Source: Paragonimus westermani
Lineage: Eukaryota > Platyhelminthes > Trematoda > Plagiorchiida > Troglotrematidae
Length of the DNA stretch: 64,000 nt
NCBI GenBank assembly: GCA_008508345.1
Contig: QNGE01003044.1
Coordinates: forward strand, 20,226 to 84,225
Direction: 5' to 3'
Shown here: positions 47,544 through 58,249 of the stretch, one piece after another
How positions within the stretch are numbered: position 1 is the first letter of the stretch
Layout of the letters: the number at the start of each line of letters is the position of its first letter
Notes under the pieces: model-generated
The model's input: the letters and a program-made list of their open reading frames with translations, nothing else
Databases searched by the model: none
Told to the model about the DNA's origin: nothing
Program-made: the position numbers and the translations under genes

Positions 47544-50288
47544 CTGTAAGAACAAAATGAATAACAGAAGTGCACCAACTAGAAAGATAAACAAGGATTC
47601 GTTAACAAATGTGTATATGGATTCATGTTGGGCTACTGCATTAATTGCGTCATACTTTCATATAGAGCACGTATTGTGGGCCAACACAGAAAATGTCCAC
47701 AGACCTATAAAGGTGACAACGGTGGACATAGGAACAACAGCTATGTAAAAATGGACGACCGCAAGGATAGACAGTAGAACGAAGGAAGTAGGCTACAGAG
47801 GAACGCGTCAAGACCGCGGACTGTCAAGGTAGTTAGCTTAAACTGCAAAAAGAACAAGTTTCTGGATATTTTTCTTAAATAACTCCGGAGACTAAGCCAC
47901 CAGCTTGGGTCCTGCTAAATGTATCACGTAAAGGAGACAAAACGGAGATGTGATTATCCATCATTTGTTCTACCGCCGAAGACCGCAGGCATCAGTCACC
48001 AGATCTACATAACCAATCCGAACCAAAGGATGCGATCGCACAATCTAGCTCCTATGTAAAAGATAGTAGTCATAAGGTTGGGTGAACAACGTGTTTGTAT
48101 GAAAACATACAAACAGAGAAGGTTCGTAGCCCAATATCCGTCTATCCTGAATGGTTTGACAAAATACAACTCATCAGTGATCTTGAAAATGACACGGCGA
48201 TAAATACTGTGGTGTAATGGCAAGTACGTGTGGTTGTCGAAAGAACATGCCAGGGAACAAATCCGGAGCAATAATAGGCGCACTCGCAGCAAGTGATACC
48301 ATGAACTCAGAGAACTGAAATCAGCTGAAGAGAGCGTAACATTGATCCAGCAAACGGATTTAATAGGTGGATGCGGACTACCAATAGTGTGCTGTCATAA
48401 ACACAACCAACGAATAGCGAAGCTGTTATGAGTAAAACAAAGAAATTAGTCAAAAACACAGGCACCGGTAAAATCGAAAAACAACCTCACGAATGCGAAA
48501 GTAATTTCCGGTTTCCAGCTACAAAAAAACGTTGCAATAATGACAAGTGTGAATAAATTCTGTCGCGCTGGCCTAACCAAGACAGGACGCTCATAAGTGC
48601 ATATAGTAACAACGAAAAACAGATACTGAGAAGAATACATCCCAATGGGAAAATTTTACTACATATAATGGGAAAACAGCACACACCAGCACGCAAATCT
48701 GTGGTTAATTCGGTTGGATAAGTTGAAAATAAAGGCTACACAGGGCAAGAAGACCTGTGGCGTGCGTCTTCAGATAAAACACACCGTCAATCGGGACGAG
48801 ACAGAAACATTAATTGTTGCGTACGAGGTGCGGAAGGAGACACCCATTTCACCCAAAAATTGAAACACTGGTTATGCGACGTACATTAGGGACAAATTTC
48901 GACATGAAAGTCCGAGGGAAAGAAAACGTCCGCCGATCACCTCGTACAAATTTCAAAACACGATCCTTATCAAACCAAGCTCGCACAAGTACACTCAACG
49001 CCCCACAAACCCCGCATACATGTACAAGTTAAGCAGACAAAACTGACAGATACCTGAGTGTACCATTGATCGTTTGTCAGAATCCTCATTTGTCAACTCT
49101 ACCAAACGACTACGTAACAGCTGTGCAGGGAAGTAAGCGCCAGAACGGTTGTACTTGTCACAACTGGCACCAGAGTTAGAAGTGGTGGAGCAGCGGCGGC
49201 GACAGCAACAGCGACAGGGATGACGGCTGAGGCAATCGAGACGCCAGAAGGCAACAAGCGTAGACGTGCAAATTAAAGGCAACTTAGACACAAGAGCGGC
49301 ATCAAATGACCACTGAGCCGTGGACTACTGAATACGCCAGCAGTACGGTGCGTGCATGTTTGATACAACCACAAGGTTGCTCGCGCGTGTGTATGCATTA
49401 GTATATGCGGCACGCATACAGTCACAGGCGCGCATCGAAGTAGGAAGTGGGTAGTGCAACAAAAAAATGCGCAGACTGCATACTTACACTGCAGGTGACG
49501 TGAAGACCAAGAAAAAACTAACGGCAGAGTGACTGGTGAGGAGAAAGAGAGTGCCAACTTTTGTCGTCACTAAGGGGAAGTCACAACGATGCAACAGCAA
49601 GGCAATAAGCGGTAGCACTACCAGGTTCGTTGGCAATCCAAATAGGTTTAGAGAAGAGAGTATGAACACACCGCATAATGCAACACGGAGCACTGAACTC
49701 TCTGAAAGAAGGTAAGTATAGAAAATGGGTAGGTGTGGATAGACAGGAAAACACTGACGGTAATAAGCATGAGGTTGGATTGTTAAACGAGCGTAAGCAG
49801 TAACAACAACTACATCAGCTAACGCGGAGGCTCCTTGACTCAGTGAAACAATGAGTCTTTTCTCAATGTTAAAAATCCATGTTACATGTGAACAAGGCAA
49901 AATTCATTACATCAGCGTGAATATCCCACAGAAAACTTATATATTACGTTAGCATACGGAAAAACACCACACAGTATCTATATTCAGACCAGTTAGGCAC
50001 AATGAACAAAAACAACGTTCCCGTGACTTTCGATTCACCAACGACAAGTGTTTGAGCTTCCAAAACTGAAACCTATACCTGAAGCACTGGTGTGAATTCC
50101 GAGCATACACTGCCGTGCGCCAAGTTCACAGTACGTTTTGACAAATGACCATTTCATCGTCAACCACAAATTGACGTACCTAAACTAGCGATGACATGGG
50201 TGCTTTGTGTATACCAGTGTGCGCTCACCTTTAGGTCATCACCCATCAGACGACACTGAATCATAATGAGTGAAAAAACGCCACGCAA

Positions 50289-50513
50289 TGCCGCGGGTAG
50301 TATTGTGAAGCGAAACCGAAACTGAAGAAACGCGCGTCATACTTTTAAACCGCAGCTGATAGTGGCCACTTCTCCCTTGTGCTGCAGAGTCGGCGGTTTG
50401 AGCAGTCTTCGAAGAACAGGCCTGAAGTGCGGACCAACTGGCCGCACCGTGACTAATGTTACGCGTTCTCGATAAACGGCTATTAGCAAACTCTATTTGG
50501 CGTGTATATTACA
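50289..50513 (+). repeat. 5' LTR of gypsy element
   Basis: It matches the 3' copy at 54242-54465 over nearly the whole length, for example GAAACCGAAACTGA, the ctgcagagtcggcggtttga stretch and ttctcgataaacggctatt. It begins TG and ends in CA. Point differences and small indels show age. Exact ends were set by eye. Confidence 0.75.
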
Positions 50514-50516
50514 AGT

Positions 50517-50534
50517 TGGCGACCCTGCCAGGAT
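50517..50534 (+). other. Putative primer-binding site
   Basis: TTGGCGACCCTGCCAGGA lies three bases after the 5' LTR. Its TGG-initial, GACCC-containing sequence partly resembles the complement of a tRNA-Trp 3' end, the primer reported for CsRn1. The match is imperfect and the primer identity is uncertain. Confidence 0.4.
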
Positions 50535-50559
50535 TAAAAGACAAACAAATGTCAGCAAA

Positions 50560-51360
50560 AACAGGCGAAAGGCGGTGAGAACTCAAGCGAAGAATGCACG
50601 AGCACCGCGATGAAAGAAATAGTGAACACCATGACACGGGCGGTCCAGAATCGCCCTCTCAGCTGCAGTGCCCCCTCTGTTGATGCCGGAAATCATTGTT
50701 CTGGGGATGTCGTATCGACGATGGGTAGGAATGGCGAAACTGTATATCGATCTATTTACCGTTGCCCGGCGTAAAAGGGCTCCCGCCAGGCGAGGTTTTG
50801 GATATTGTTCTGAACAGTCAAGTAGTGGACACCGAGATCTGTGATAGACCCCCCAAGAGCCCTGCCAATTGCTAGACTCACCTACGTTGCCAGTACAATG
50901 GAGGCAACAATTTCAGGCAGACAACAACCAGGGGAAAGGGTCGGTGTATTTGTGAGAGATCTCTGATAGCCCGTCGAGTGGGCGTATGACGGCCAGTCCG
51001 CCCAAGAGCAAGGACAACGAGTGTTGGAGCGATTGTTCATCGGAGTGTCTAGCAGGAATATCAAACGTCAGCTCCTGCCGCATCCTCCAACCGCGCTGGA
51101 CGCGGCGTCGAGAACTGCGGAGAACCTAGAGAGAGTCGACACCGTTCTTGAGAGCACAGCCGTGCTGTGCTTCGCACTGCGAAACGATCGATATCCTCTT
51201 GTCAATCGTCAGACGTGGCATCATGGTCAGATATAGAATTACAGAGGTCCTCGTATATCGACTCCCTTCTAATTTCACCAACGACCCGGACGTGGATCCT
51301 GTAATCGTGGTTGAAACAATCAGCCGTACATTCCAAATCGAAAACAGCGGTACGTAACCT
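50560..51360 (+). pseudogene. Gypsy gag remains
   Basis: Mostly unreadable. A stretch near 51021-51150 (LERLFIGVSSRNIKRQLL, then HPPTALDAASRTAENLERVD) has the pattern of the C-terminal capsid region of fluke gypsy gag proteins: an arginine-rich helix, then an A-x-x-A-x-x-LE helix. No zinc knuckle was recognised. Stops interrupt the rest. Confidence 0.5.
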
Positions 51361-51439
51361 CAGGTGGGCGAATTTGCAACACTAGATATCCCTCCAGCAA
51401 TCAGCTTTCGTCGTAGAGTAAACGATTGGAGATGCCACT

Positions 51440-51790
51440 ATCGCGGGGATATTGCATACGTGGGCATCTCGCAGTTTGATTAGTTCAGAAGTAGTTAGGA
51501 AGCTCAACTACCTCAAATTGGGGTCCTGTAACTGGAAGTTAACCAGAGATGATGGCTCGGCCATGAGTACTCAAGGGTTAATGACATGCATGTTGAGCGT
51601 AGCCAATCAGACTCTCCAATACAAATTCGTAGTGGCCCCAAACCTTCCACCTAGCTGCATAGTCGAGATTGATCTCCTAAGGCGTCTTGGATGCTGCCAA
51701 GATTTAGAAAGACGTCAGCTGGTCGCATCGCCGTGTACAGTGCTCCTCAGACCATCGTATGACCATAACGGATCGGACTTCATCCTGCAC
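51440..51790 (+). pseudogene. Gypsy aspartic protease, active site lost
   Basis: The open stretch begins HTWASRSLISSEVVRKLN and continues with DDGSAMSTQGLMTCMLSV, KFVVAPNLPPSCIVEIDLL and RRLGCCQDL. It covers the single-domain retropepsin fold. The catalytic Asp-Thr-Gly triad position reads His-Thr-Trp here, so the enzyme would be dead even without the stops. The second hallmark, the hydrophobic IVEIDLL strand, is present. Confidence 0.7.
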
Positions 51791-52024
51791 GTCGCTCTGG
51801 AGTTTTCGTGTCACAGGTCGAAGCGTTGCTCAAGGCCTCAGGGTGCTGTGATGATACCCAGAACGTAGCTAGATTGGTCACACTGATGCGTTTGTTTGCA
51901 GTAAAAACGACCTGGAGCGAACGAACGTGCTGAAGCACAAAATAAACACGGGGAACGCCCCTCCCCCATGAAGAGGCCGCATAGGAGAACTCCAGTGGCT
52001 TTACAAACAGGTGTCCGAAATGCT

Positions 52025-52620
52025 TGACTAGGTGCTTCAAAAAGATGTAAATCAGTCGTCGAACTTCCCTTGTGCCTTATCCATTGTGCTGGTGAAAAAG
52101 AAAGACGGCAGTCTGCGATTACGAGTGGCGGAGATTAAACAAAGTCACTGTGAAAAATGCGTTCCCACTACTCTGCTTCGATGGTCTGTTTCACATTCTG
52201 AGGAATGCTGTCTGATTCATCACGCTGGATTTAGTCTCAGGTTGTTGGTAGGTAGAAGCAGAGGAACCGGATAGGGCTAAAACAGCGTTCGTGATGCCCA
52301 CAGGGCTATATTAGTTTCAAGCAATGCTCCTGGGGTTATCAAATGCCCCGCCACACTACAACGTTTAACACAGCGGGTATTGAGTGGCCTCAAATCACAT
52401 CGGTACCTCATCTACTTGGACGATCTTATCGTACACGAGGAGACGAAGAGAAATGTATCCGGCGCCTTCGAAAGGCTATCACAAGTGGGTTTGACGCGTA
52501 ACCCCACTAAGTATCATTTAATGCACAAATGATGTAACATATCTGGGGAATGTGACATTTCGGAGCGCCAATCGAACGGATCCGAAGAAAGTTGGGCGGA
52601 TCTGGCCTACCTCGTAAAAC
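52025..52620 (+). pseudogene. Gypsy reverse transcriptase remains
   Basis: Pieces in different frames: SSNFPCALSIVLVKKKDGSL (about 52046-52110), the first conserved RT block. Then comes a GLSNAP-like segment near 52335 and HRYLIYLDDLIVHEETKR (52400-52455), with the catalytic YLDD box intact at 52412-52423. The segment GLTRNPTKYHLMHK follows. Frameshifts between these blocks make it non-functional. Confidence 0.8.
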
Positions 52621-52629
52621 ACTGAGGAG

Positions 52630-53080
52630 GTGCGCAGTTTCGTGAGCTTCGCCTCATATTATAAGAGATTCATACCGGGATTCGCCCACCACATACCCCT
52701 TTGGAGAAAAATAGAAATTTCGAATGGTCCGGAGAATGTGGAGCAGCGTTCGAGGCCCTCGGGCATTCTTTGTGCTCTGTGCCTACCTTATCATTGCCAG
52801 ACATGTCGCCTGCAGTTGGCAGGTACATCTTGGACGCCGATGTCAATAACTGTGCTATTGGGGCCGTATTGTCAAAAAAGGTGTTGATGGGCAAGAGAGA
52901 GTAATTGCGTACGGAAGTCGCACTCTTAGCAAAAGAGAATGAAACTAGTGTACAACCAGGAAGATGACAGCTCTGGTTTTCTTTGTAGAACTATACTGTC
53001 ATTACTTGTTGGGTGGGCAGTTTACCGTTCGAACCGATCACCAATCCTACTGTTGGCTTCAGAACTTTAGGAAATCCAAG
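52630..53080 (+). pseudogene. Gypsy RT thumb / RNase H remains
   Basis: VRSFVSFASYYKRFIPGFAHH (52632-52694) is the typical segment joining RT to RNase H. In a shifted frame NRNFEWSGECGAAFEAL and ILDADVNNCAIGAVLSKK follow, the latter being the first RNase H strand with its catalytic Asp. Near 53025 a piece of the later RNase H region (FTVRTDHQS-like) is visible. It is broken by at least one frameshift. Confidence 0.8.
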
Positions 53081-53479
53081 GACCAGACTGTGCGGTGACA
53101 AGAGATTCTTTGAGAATATGAATTCGAGCGCGAACATCGATCTGAGAGAAATCACGTCAATGCAGATGCATTGTCTTGGAGGCCCGGGCGTGCCCAGGAA
53201 GAATGCCCGTCTTGCAGTAAGCAAAACGCAACACTAGTTCTGCAGGGCGCGGACTATGGACGGTGGCAGAAGCCCCACGCGACCGACTCCGAAACTGCTC
53301 TTATGTACGAGAGACGACGGAACGCAGGGAGGAGGCCCCCACAAGTGAAGAAATGGAAGGAAAAGTTTATGAAAGCCGATCCCTATAGACAACGTGGAAC
53401 CATCTGGCGATTGACGAAGGTGTTGTTTTCCGGTTACGGGAATTGTCGTCCCACGACCAACAGTAGACAGGGTTTTAAA

Positions 53480-54075
53480 AGACCTCCGTCGAGAGTTAGG
53501 GCACGCCGGAATGAACACACTGGACGTTGCAGCCAGACAACGCCTTTGGTGGTTACATTTGTGTCGTGGTGTAGTAAGCATCCGTAATCGATGTGAACGA
53601 TGTGGCAGATTCAAAAATCCCAACAACAAACAGAAGGCCCACTACAACCGATGTATGCTGGTTATCAGAACGAAGTAGTGGGCGTAAACATCATAGCCCC
53701 CCTAACGGAGACGTCAAGAGGCAAACGATATGCGCTCGTGTTGGCTGAATATTACATAAAATAATATGAACCAATACCCTTGCCTCAAATTGATGCCAGA
53801 ACGGTGGCCGATGAGATAGTCCAACACTTGGGGAGCGTCGGAACAGTTGAATTCTGATCAGGGGTCCAATTTCGCAAGTAGGCCGTCGCAGATCTGTCGG
53901 ATTCTGGAAATCGACAAAACTCGAACGACCGCCTATCATCCCCAAGGCAACGGACAAGTTGAGAGGACAAATCACCCAATTCTGCAGTTACTCAAAGCAT
54001 TGGTGGACCGCACTCTGCTCAATCTGGATTTGGCAATCCCAAGGTGCCTGTCTAGACACACTTAACAAAAGATCC
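53480..54075 (+). pseudogene. Gypsy integrase remains
   Basis: The core domain is recognisable: VGVNIIAPLTETSRGKRYALV (53676-53740), PLPQIDARTVADEIVQHLG (53775-53833), SDQGSNFAS (53852-53880) and ILEIDKTRTTAYHPQGN then GQVERTN (53900-53970). Of the catalytic D-D-E triad, the first position reads Asn (GVNII), while the second Asp and the Glu remain. The upstream zinc-binding part is poorly preserved. Stop codons interrupt the frame. Confidence 0.8.
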
Positions 54076-54241
54076 GGAATCCCTAACTAGTCCGTCTACG
54101 GTCGTCCATTATAACCGCCTGCAACCGATTACGGACAGCAGCGACAAACACCCAGGAGGAGGTGCAAACAACATTCCAGAAGTTGGACTTCCACCGGAAG
54201 GAGGCCGGAGCGTGGCATCAAGGACGCTTTCTTAGTTAGTG

Positions 54242-54465
54242 TGTAAGGGTAGCTTAAAGTGAAACCGAAACTGAGGAAACGCGCGTCATTTTTTTAAACT
54301 GCAGCTGATCATTGCCATTTCTCTCTTGTGCTGCAGAGTCGGCGGTTTGAACAGTCTTTGAAGAAGAGGCCCGAAGTGAGGACAAACCAACTGGCCACAC
54401 CGTGACTAGTGTTACCCGTTCTCGATAAACGGCTATTGGCGAACCCTCTAAAGAGGTACACTACA
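54242..54465 (+). repeat. 3' LTR of gypsy element
   Basis: It starts TGTAAGGGTAGC after a purine-rich stretch (ggaaggaggccggag, 54196-54210) that may be the remnant polypurine tract. It matches the 5' LTR with scattered differences and ends ...CACTACA. Confidence 0.75.
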
Positions 54466-54483
54466 ATACTACCGTAGGTTTGA

Positions 54484-54705
54484 TTGTCGACCACTGGGTT
54501 TTTGTGCGACCATCGGAAATTCTTGACGCCCGTCGGAGATCTCAGCCTAGCAGCAAGCATAATTCTATTTGCATTAGCTTGAAAACTCGGATGTGATTTC
54601 GAGAAGATCGCGACCCCGGTGGACACAACGCGCTATCCAGATAGAACAAGCCGTTGCTTCCGGGAATAAGTAAAAGCTTCTCCATCTCATCTGAGCTGCA
54701 AGTAG
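54484..54705 (+). repeat. Unclassified repeat R, copy 1
   Basis: It is roughly 80-85% identical by eye to 57708-57905 in the same orientation (shared agcctagc-gcaagcataatt, gcttgaaaactcggatgt, acaacgcgctatccagata). It starts 19 bases after the gypsy 3' LTR. No coding domain was recognised, and the family is unknown. Confidence 0.7.
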
Positions 54706-54799
54706 CAGGAAACCAGGTGTAAGCGAGGTTACCTGCGAAATCAATGGGGCATTAGCATGTTGACGGTCCTCAGCTTCGGAAACGTAAGTCTCACTTGAG

Positions 54800-55160
54800 A
54801 TCAAGTTTCTGAAACTTCAAAAGGCACCCAGCCCAAACGGACTCTTCCGGACCATCTTACAGCTGGAACTGCTGCCTTGTTCAGACAGCAGACGGTTCCA
54901 GAAACGCTGGGTCGGTGAAGTCGTTCTAAATGACTGGGACATTCCTGACGCCATTCACACTTTCACAGTGGGCTCACACACTCCATGTGCGAATCACAAG
55001 GAGATTAACTTGATTCTAATCGCCTTGAAGCTGCTCGTGGCCATTGCAGTTCATAGACTATGCAGAGCACAAGCAGCAGGTTGGAGTTCCTCCAGACAGT
55101 TGCTACGGTGCTCACGTTTTCACACCCTGTCAGATGTCTGAACTCTGCCATTAACATAGT
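54800..55160 (+). pseudogene. LINE reverse transcriptase fragment
   Basis: The plus-strand frame reads KLQKAPSPNGLFRTILQLELL, then IPDAIHTFTVG, CANHKEINLILIALKLLVA and VHRLCRAQAAGWSSSRQ. This follows the non-LTR RT pattern K-x-P-G-P-D-G ... CxNHRGISLIPxxxKLL ... RL ... QAGFR. It is degenerate; the catalytic region is absent. It is probably the same broad LINE group as 58250-59110. Confidence 0.65.
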
Positions 55161-56577
55161 AGGTTGACAACTGCTGTCTCTTCAGACATTAGGGAGGTTT
55201 CCGATTACTTCGACCGCCCATGGAGGAAAGGGTGTCCCGAGAAGTAAGTGGGCATTTTGGAGTGAGCTTATTATGGCACCTCGGGCCAAGGTTAACGGGT
55301 ATGGCACCTTATCACCAATCATCAAGGTTGTTCAGCTTCCTCTCTCCGATTACACTTTCTAGTAGGCGTGATCTTAGAGTGCGTTCGGAGAAAATGCAAA
55401 TATCATTATTACGATGTGAAAGTACTGCTTGACGCTAGACTTCAAGACAGACAGCGAGCGGATGAAAAGGCTTTAATCCATTATTGAAGGTGAGCCGTTG
55501 GAAATAACCAAGAAGGTTATGTACTATAAGAACTGTGTTGCAGCTAGCGGAATACCTGATGAGACCGCAGATCTTATACCTAGCTAGAGTTCGGATGGCG
55601 TCTATCAACTCGCACTATCTGTAGCGCCGGAATGATCTGTCGTTCAGTGAAAGGCCAAGTGCACAATGTCACTGTAAGAACAATCTCATTGTTAGGCAAT
55701 GAACGTTAGCTCATTCCTTAGAAGGACGTTTACAGAATACCCTTTTTCGACCGTCGGTGTCTCCGAAACACCAGCAGCGTGTGGTGGGAACGCGGTGTCA
55801 ATAACTTCGGGAAGAATAATGATCTTATCTCCTAAACTTCGATGGACCGGACACAACTTACGACTGCAACAACTCACTGCCCTGTCTAGTTTAGGAGTAT
55901 TGAGACAGGTTAGAAGCGGCAGACTGACAGCACATGAATCGTGTTCGGGGTATGAAATCACTGGAAGGATTCTCAGCTAGAGTCTGAAGCATACTGAACA
56001 CCTTCGGTTGAAAACGCTGTCCGATAAGGCAAAGGATGAAAGTCGATGACATTTAAGTTGTGAATCTGCGTGTACATCAGTGGTTTGTCCTGCCCTTGAA
56101 ACGTTCTCCTTTTTCGTCTATACTTTTTTCATTCTCCGCATATACGAAGAAACCCCTGTCGATTCATACGAATCCCATTATGTAAAGTCAGAGAAAACCA
56201 TCCTTAGGACAGCAAATCAGTCTAGTCCGCCATCGACAAATAAAATCTGTAATCACACGTCTCTGTGTGTTATTCCCGCGGAGTTGCATAGCATACGGAT
56301 GGGTGGGACATCAAGTGTGAACGTACGCCCCAGGTGAAGACAACCAGCTTCTTTTTCTCTTCATCGTGAACTCAGACACTCTTCATTGATAAACCCAAAT
56401 TCAACGAAATAATCTATTTCAGAAATGCAGACCTGTAGTGCAAAAACGTCAACAGAGGTAGGAGTTCGCTTGTAGTTCAACTGAGTATAGATGATAAGGA
56501 AATAACGGAATAACTGAGAATTTTTTAAAAAATGTGCCGTAAAGTCTTACTCAGTAACAGGCTGTCCGACAACTTAC
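55161..56577. other. TIM17 intron stretch without recognisable features
   Basis: About 1.4 kb. Open frames of 70-93 codons occur on both strands (for example 55692-55980) but carry no motif and overlap one another. I see no repeat shared with the rest of the window. Confidence 0.4.
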
Positions 56578-56975
56578 GCATAAGCATAGGAGCAAATCGG
56601 TTCATCATGATGCCCATACCCTCAATGATCGCGAGAATGACACCACCGACAACCGCTTGGCCAACCATTGCAGCAGGGCCGTGACGTACGGCCAATACAG
56701 CACCGGTAATCGCTCCACTGGTGATGGAATTCCATGGATCCTCCTTCTGTCGGGCAAACACAAGTGTGCAGTCGACGGCAGTGAACATACCACCCCAAAT
56801 GGCAAAAGCGCCACCGACAAGTGGAGCACGCTGACGACTATTAACCATGGCGCTGGCGAGTTTCCGAGTAAAACCGGACGGTGCATTACGATAGCCTTTG
56901 TATGAATGGACAATGCTACCACCAATGGTGCCCATGGCAAACGCTGCGCCACAGTCACTCACGATGCGAAACGGA
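56578..56975 (-). CDS. TIM17: Mitochondrial import inner membrane translocase subunit Tim17, central exon
   Basis: Tim17 is a multi-spanning inner-membrane subunit of the TIM23 presequence translocase. The exon opens after acceptor ggttcactttttcag (AG at 56977-56976) with one base completing a codon. It then reads [19 protein letters not shown], the family start (P-W-R-I-V-D-D-C-G-G-A-F) with Phe for the usual Trp. Further hallmarks follow in order: [51 protein letters not shown], and the last helix [18 protein letters not shown]. All four hydrophobic glycine-rich segments are present. The exon ends at ATGC|GTAAGTT (GT at 56577-56576), leaving one base of a codon. The short N-terminal exon (about ten residues before PFRIV) was not found upstream. 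The next exon is at 47362-47543, across an intron containing a gypsy element. Confidence 0.95.
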
Positions 56976-57414
56976 CTGAAAAAGTGAACCAACGTAACGC
57001 AAAATAACGGATTAGAAGCCAGTAACATAACAGTAACATAAATTTTAACTACTCACATCTGTTTAAGTAGAAGCAATAAATAATGAAAAAAGCGGCTAGG
57101 TAGGAAATCACGAAAGTAGTGTGTAGCCTGGTTTTTCGCAATTGGTCCCACATTTAAAACGAAACACTGAATTGTCGTGTTTCGCTGAGTTCCACTGTTC
57201 AACTATGGGACGGGGGCACAAGAAAAACTGCACTTAGAATTTTTTTCAAATGGTCTTTGCGAGTAAAATCGTACACATTCTCCATTGTCACCGTCATCAT
57301 CATAGCAGCCATGAGCCTGGGTAGAAGGTACTGTGGTTCAGCTTGTTGCTTACCTCAATGGCGACGTGGAATATCCTACAATAAAATTTACTAAGGCAGA
57401 AAATCAATAAAAGG

Positions 57415-57700
57415 TTAGGCGGAAAAACAAGAAATGAAATGGATGCAGGTACGACAATGACTGCACCACACTGACATCTCGAATGGAGTTCCTAACCAGC
57501 GATCTGAATGATCACGAGGACCCCAGCCGGGCAGGCGACATCTACCCACTGTGATCAATGCAGCAGTCAGGGTCTTCATATTTCGTGACCATGCTGTTGC
57601 ATGACCATCATACGATTTCACTCAACTGTTGGTGGTCTCATTATATAGTATTTGGCACGATAAATGATTAGATGGCATACGGAGTACGTGACCCAACCGC
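57415..57700 (-). pseudogene. LINE ORF C-terminal fragment
   Basis: The minus-strand frame contains LGHVLRMPSNHLS, then a stop, NMKTLTAALITVGRCRLPGW and GPRDHSDRWLGTPFEMS. This is the C-terminal tail typical of RTE-like fluke LINEs (RWLGHVLRM ... LPGWGPRD ... WLETL). It is closely related to the copies at 27400-28190, 28642-29432 and 59253-60060. Confidence 0.75.
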
Positions 57701-57707
57701 CGGGTTT

Positions 57708-57905
57708 ATGTGCGATCACCGGGACTTCTCGACGCCCGAAGGAGTTTTCAGCCTAGCTGCAAGCATAATTCTCTTTGTATTCGCTTGAAAACTCGGATGT
57801 AACTTCGAGAAGATTGCGAGTCTAGTGGATACAACGCGCTATCCAGATAGTACAGGCCGCTGCTACCGGGAATCGTCGAAAGCTTTCCCATCTCACCTGA
57901 GCTGC
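57708..57905 (+). repeat. Unclassified repeat R, copy 2
   Basis: Second copy of the repeat at 54484-54705. It directly abuts a LINE C-terminal fragment (57415-57700), whereas copy 1 abuts the gypsy LTR, so the repeat is an independent unit. Confidence 0.7.
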
Positions 57906-58249
57906 TGTCCATGATGATATGATGATGGCCATACAACACAGAGGACAAAAAATGTACTGAAAAGTCAGCAGTGAACTTTGATCATGAAAATAAGGATATC
58001 AGAAATCGATTGTGCATACGAAATTATTAACCTAATATGAGAAATGATCAACTGTATTCTACCCAACAGAATACTTAGGGGACTGGGACAATTTTACTAT
58101 TTCGGCTAACTTCAGCCAGACAATGTGGGGGACGAGGACCAAAAGGTGAGTTATTACGTTCCAGATGGGCCTCCATCGGAAGCAGAAGTTTCAGTTATTG
58201 AAACGTAGCAAGGCTGTTGGACCACATATGCCTCATTCCCCTATTTTCA
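57906..58249. other. Short stretch without recognisable features
   Basis: About 340 bases between repeat R and a LINE RT fragment. No coding signal or repeat was recognised; it may be unreadable 5' LINE sequence. Confidence 0.35.

Larger units (their letters stand above)
50289..54465 (+). mobile_element. Ty3/gypsy LTR retrotransposon, decayed, CsRn1-like
   Basis: About 4.2 kb with two diverged LTRs (50289-50513 and 54242-54465). The order of remains is gag, protease, reverse transcriptase, RNase H and integrase, as in Ty3/gypsy. The protease and RNase H signatures, the small size and a possible tRNA-Trp-like primer site recall the trematode CsRn1 clade; that clade assignment is inference. 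Frames are broken many times by stops and shifts. No convincing target-site duplication remains. It lies in the TIM17 intron on the opposite strand. Confidence 0.85.
47544..56577 (-). other. TIM17 intron (about 9 kb) containing an antisense Ty3/gypsy element
   Basis: The interval lies between the TIM17 donor at 56577 and the acceptor at 47544. It holds the decayed LTR element 50289-54465 on the opposite strand, a 220-bp repeat and a LINE reverse-transcriptase fragment (54484-55160). The stretch 47550-49900 is strikingly richer in A than T on the plus strand and shows no recognisable domain. The stretch 55160-56577 holds only short open frames with no family resemblance. Confidence 0.6.

Noticed and set aside
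49484..49900. 138-codon hydrophobic frame on the minus strand
   Set aside because: It lies in the A-over-T skewed stretch, where the minus strand is T-rich and any frame looks hydrophobic. No motif.
56976..57060. A short intron upstream of the TIM17 exon starting at the GTGAGT near 57058
   Set aside because: The spacing is plausible, but the preceding frame is an unrelated leucine-rich stretch without the Tim17 N-terminus.
57275..57310. ATG GAG AAT GTG TAC on the minus strand as the first exon of TIM17
   Set aside because: It does not match the expected N-terminus before PFRIV, and no donor in the needed phase follows.
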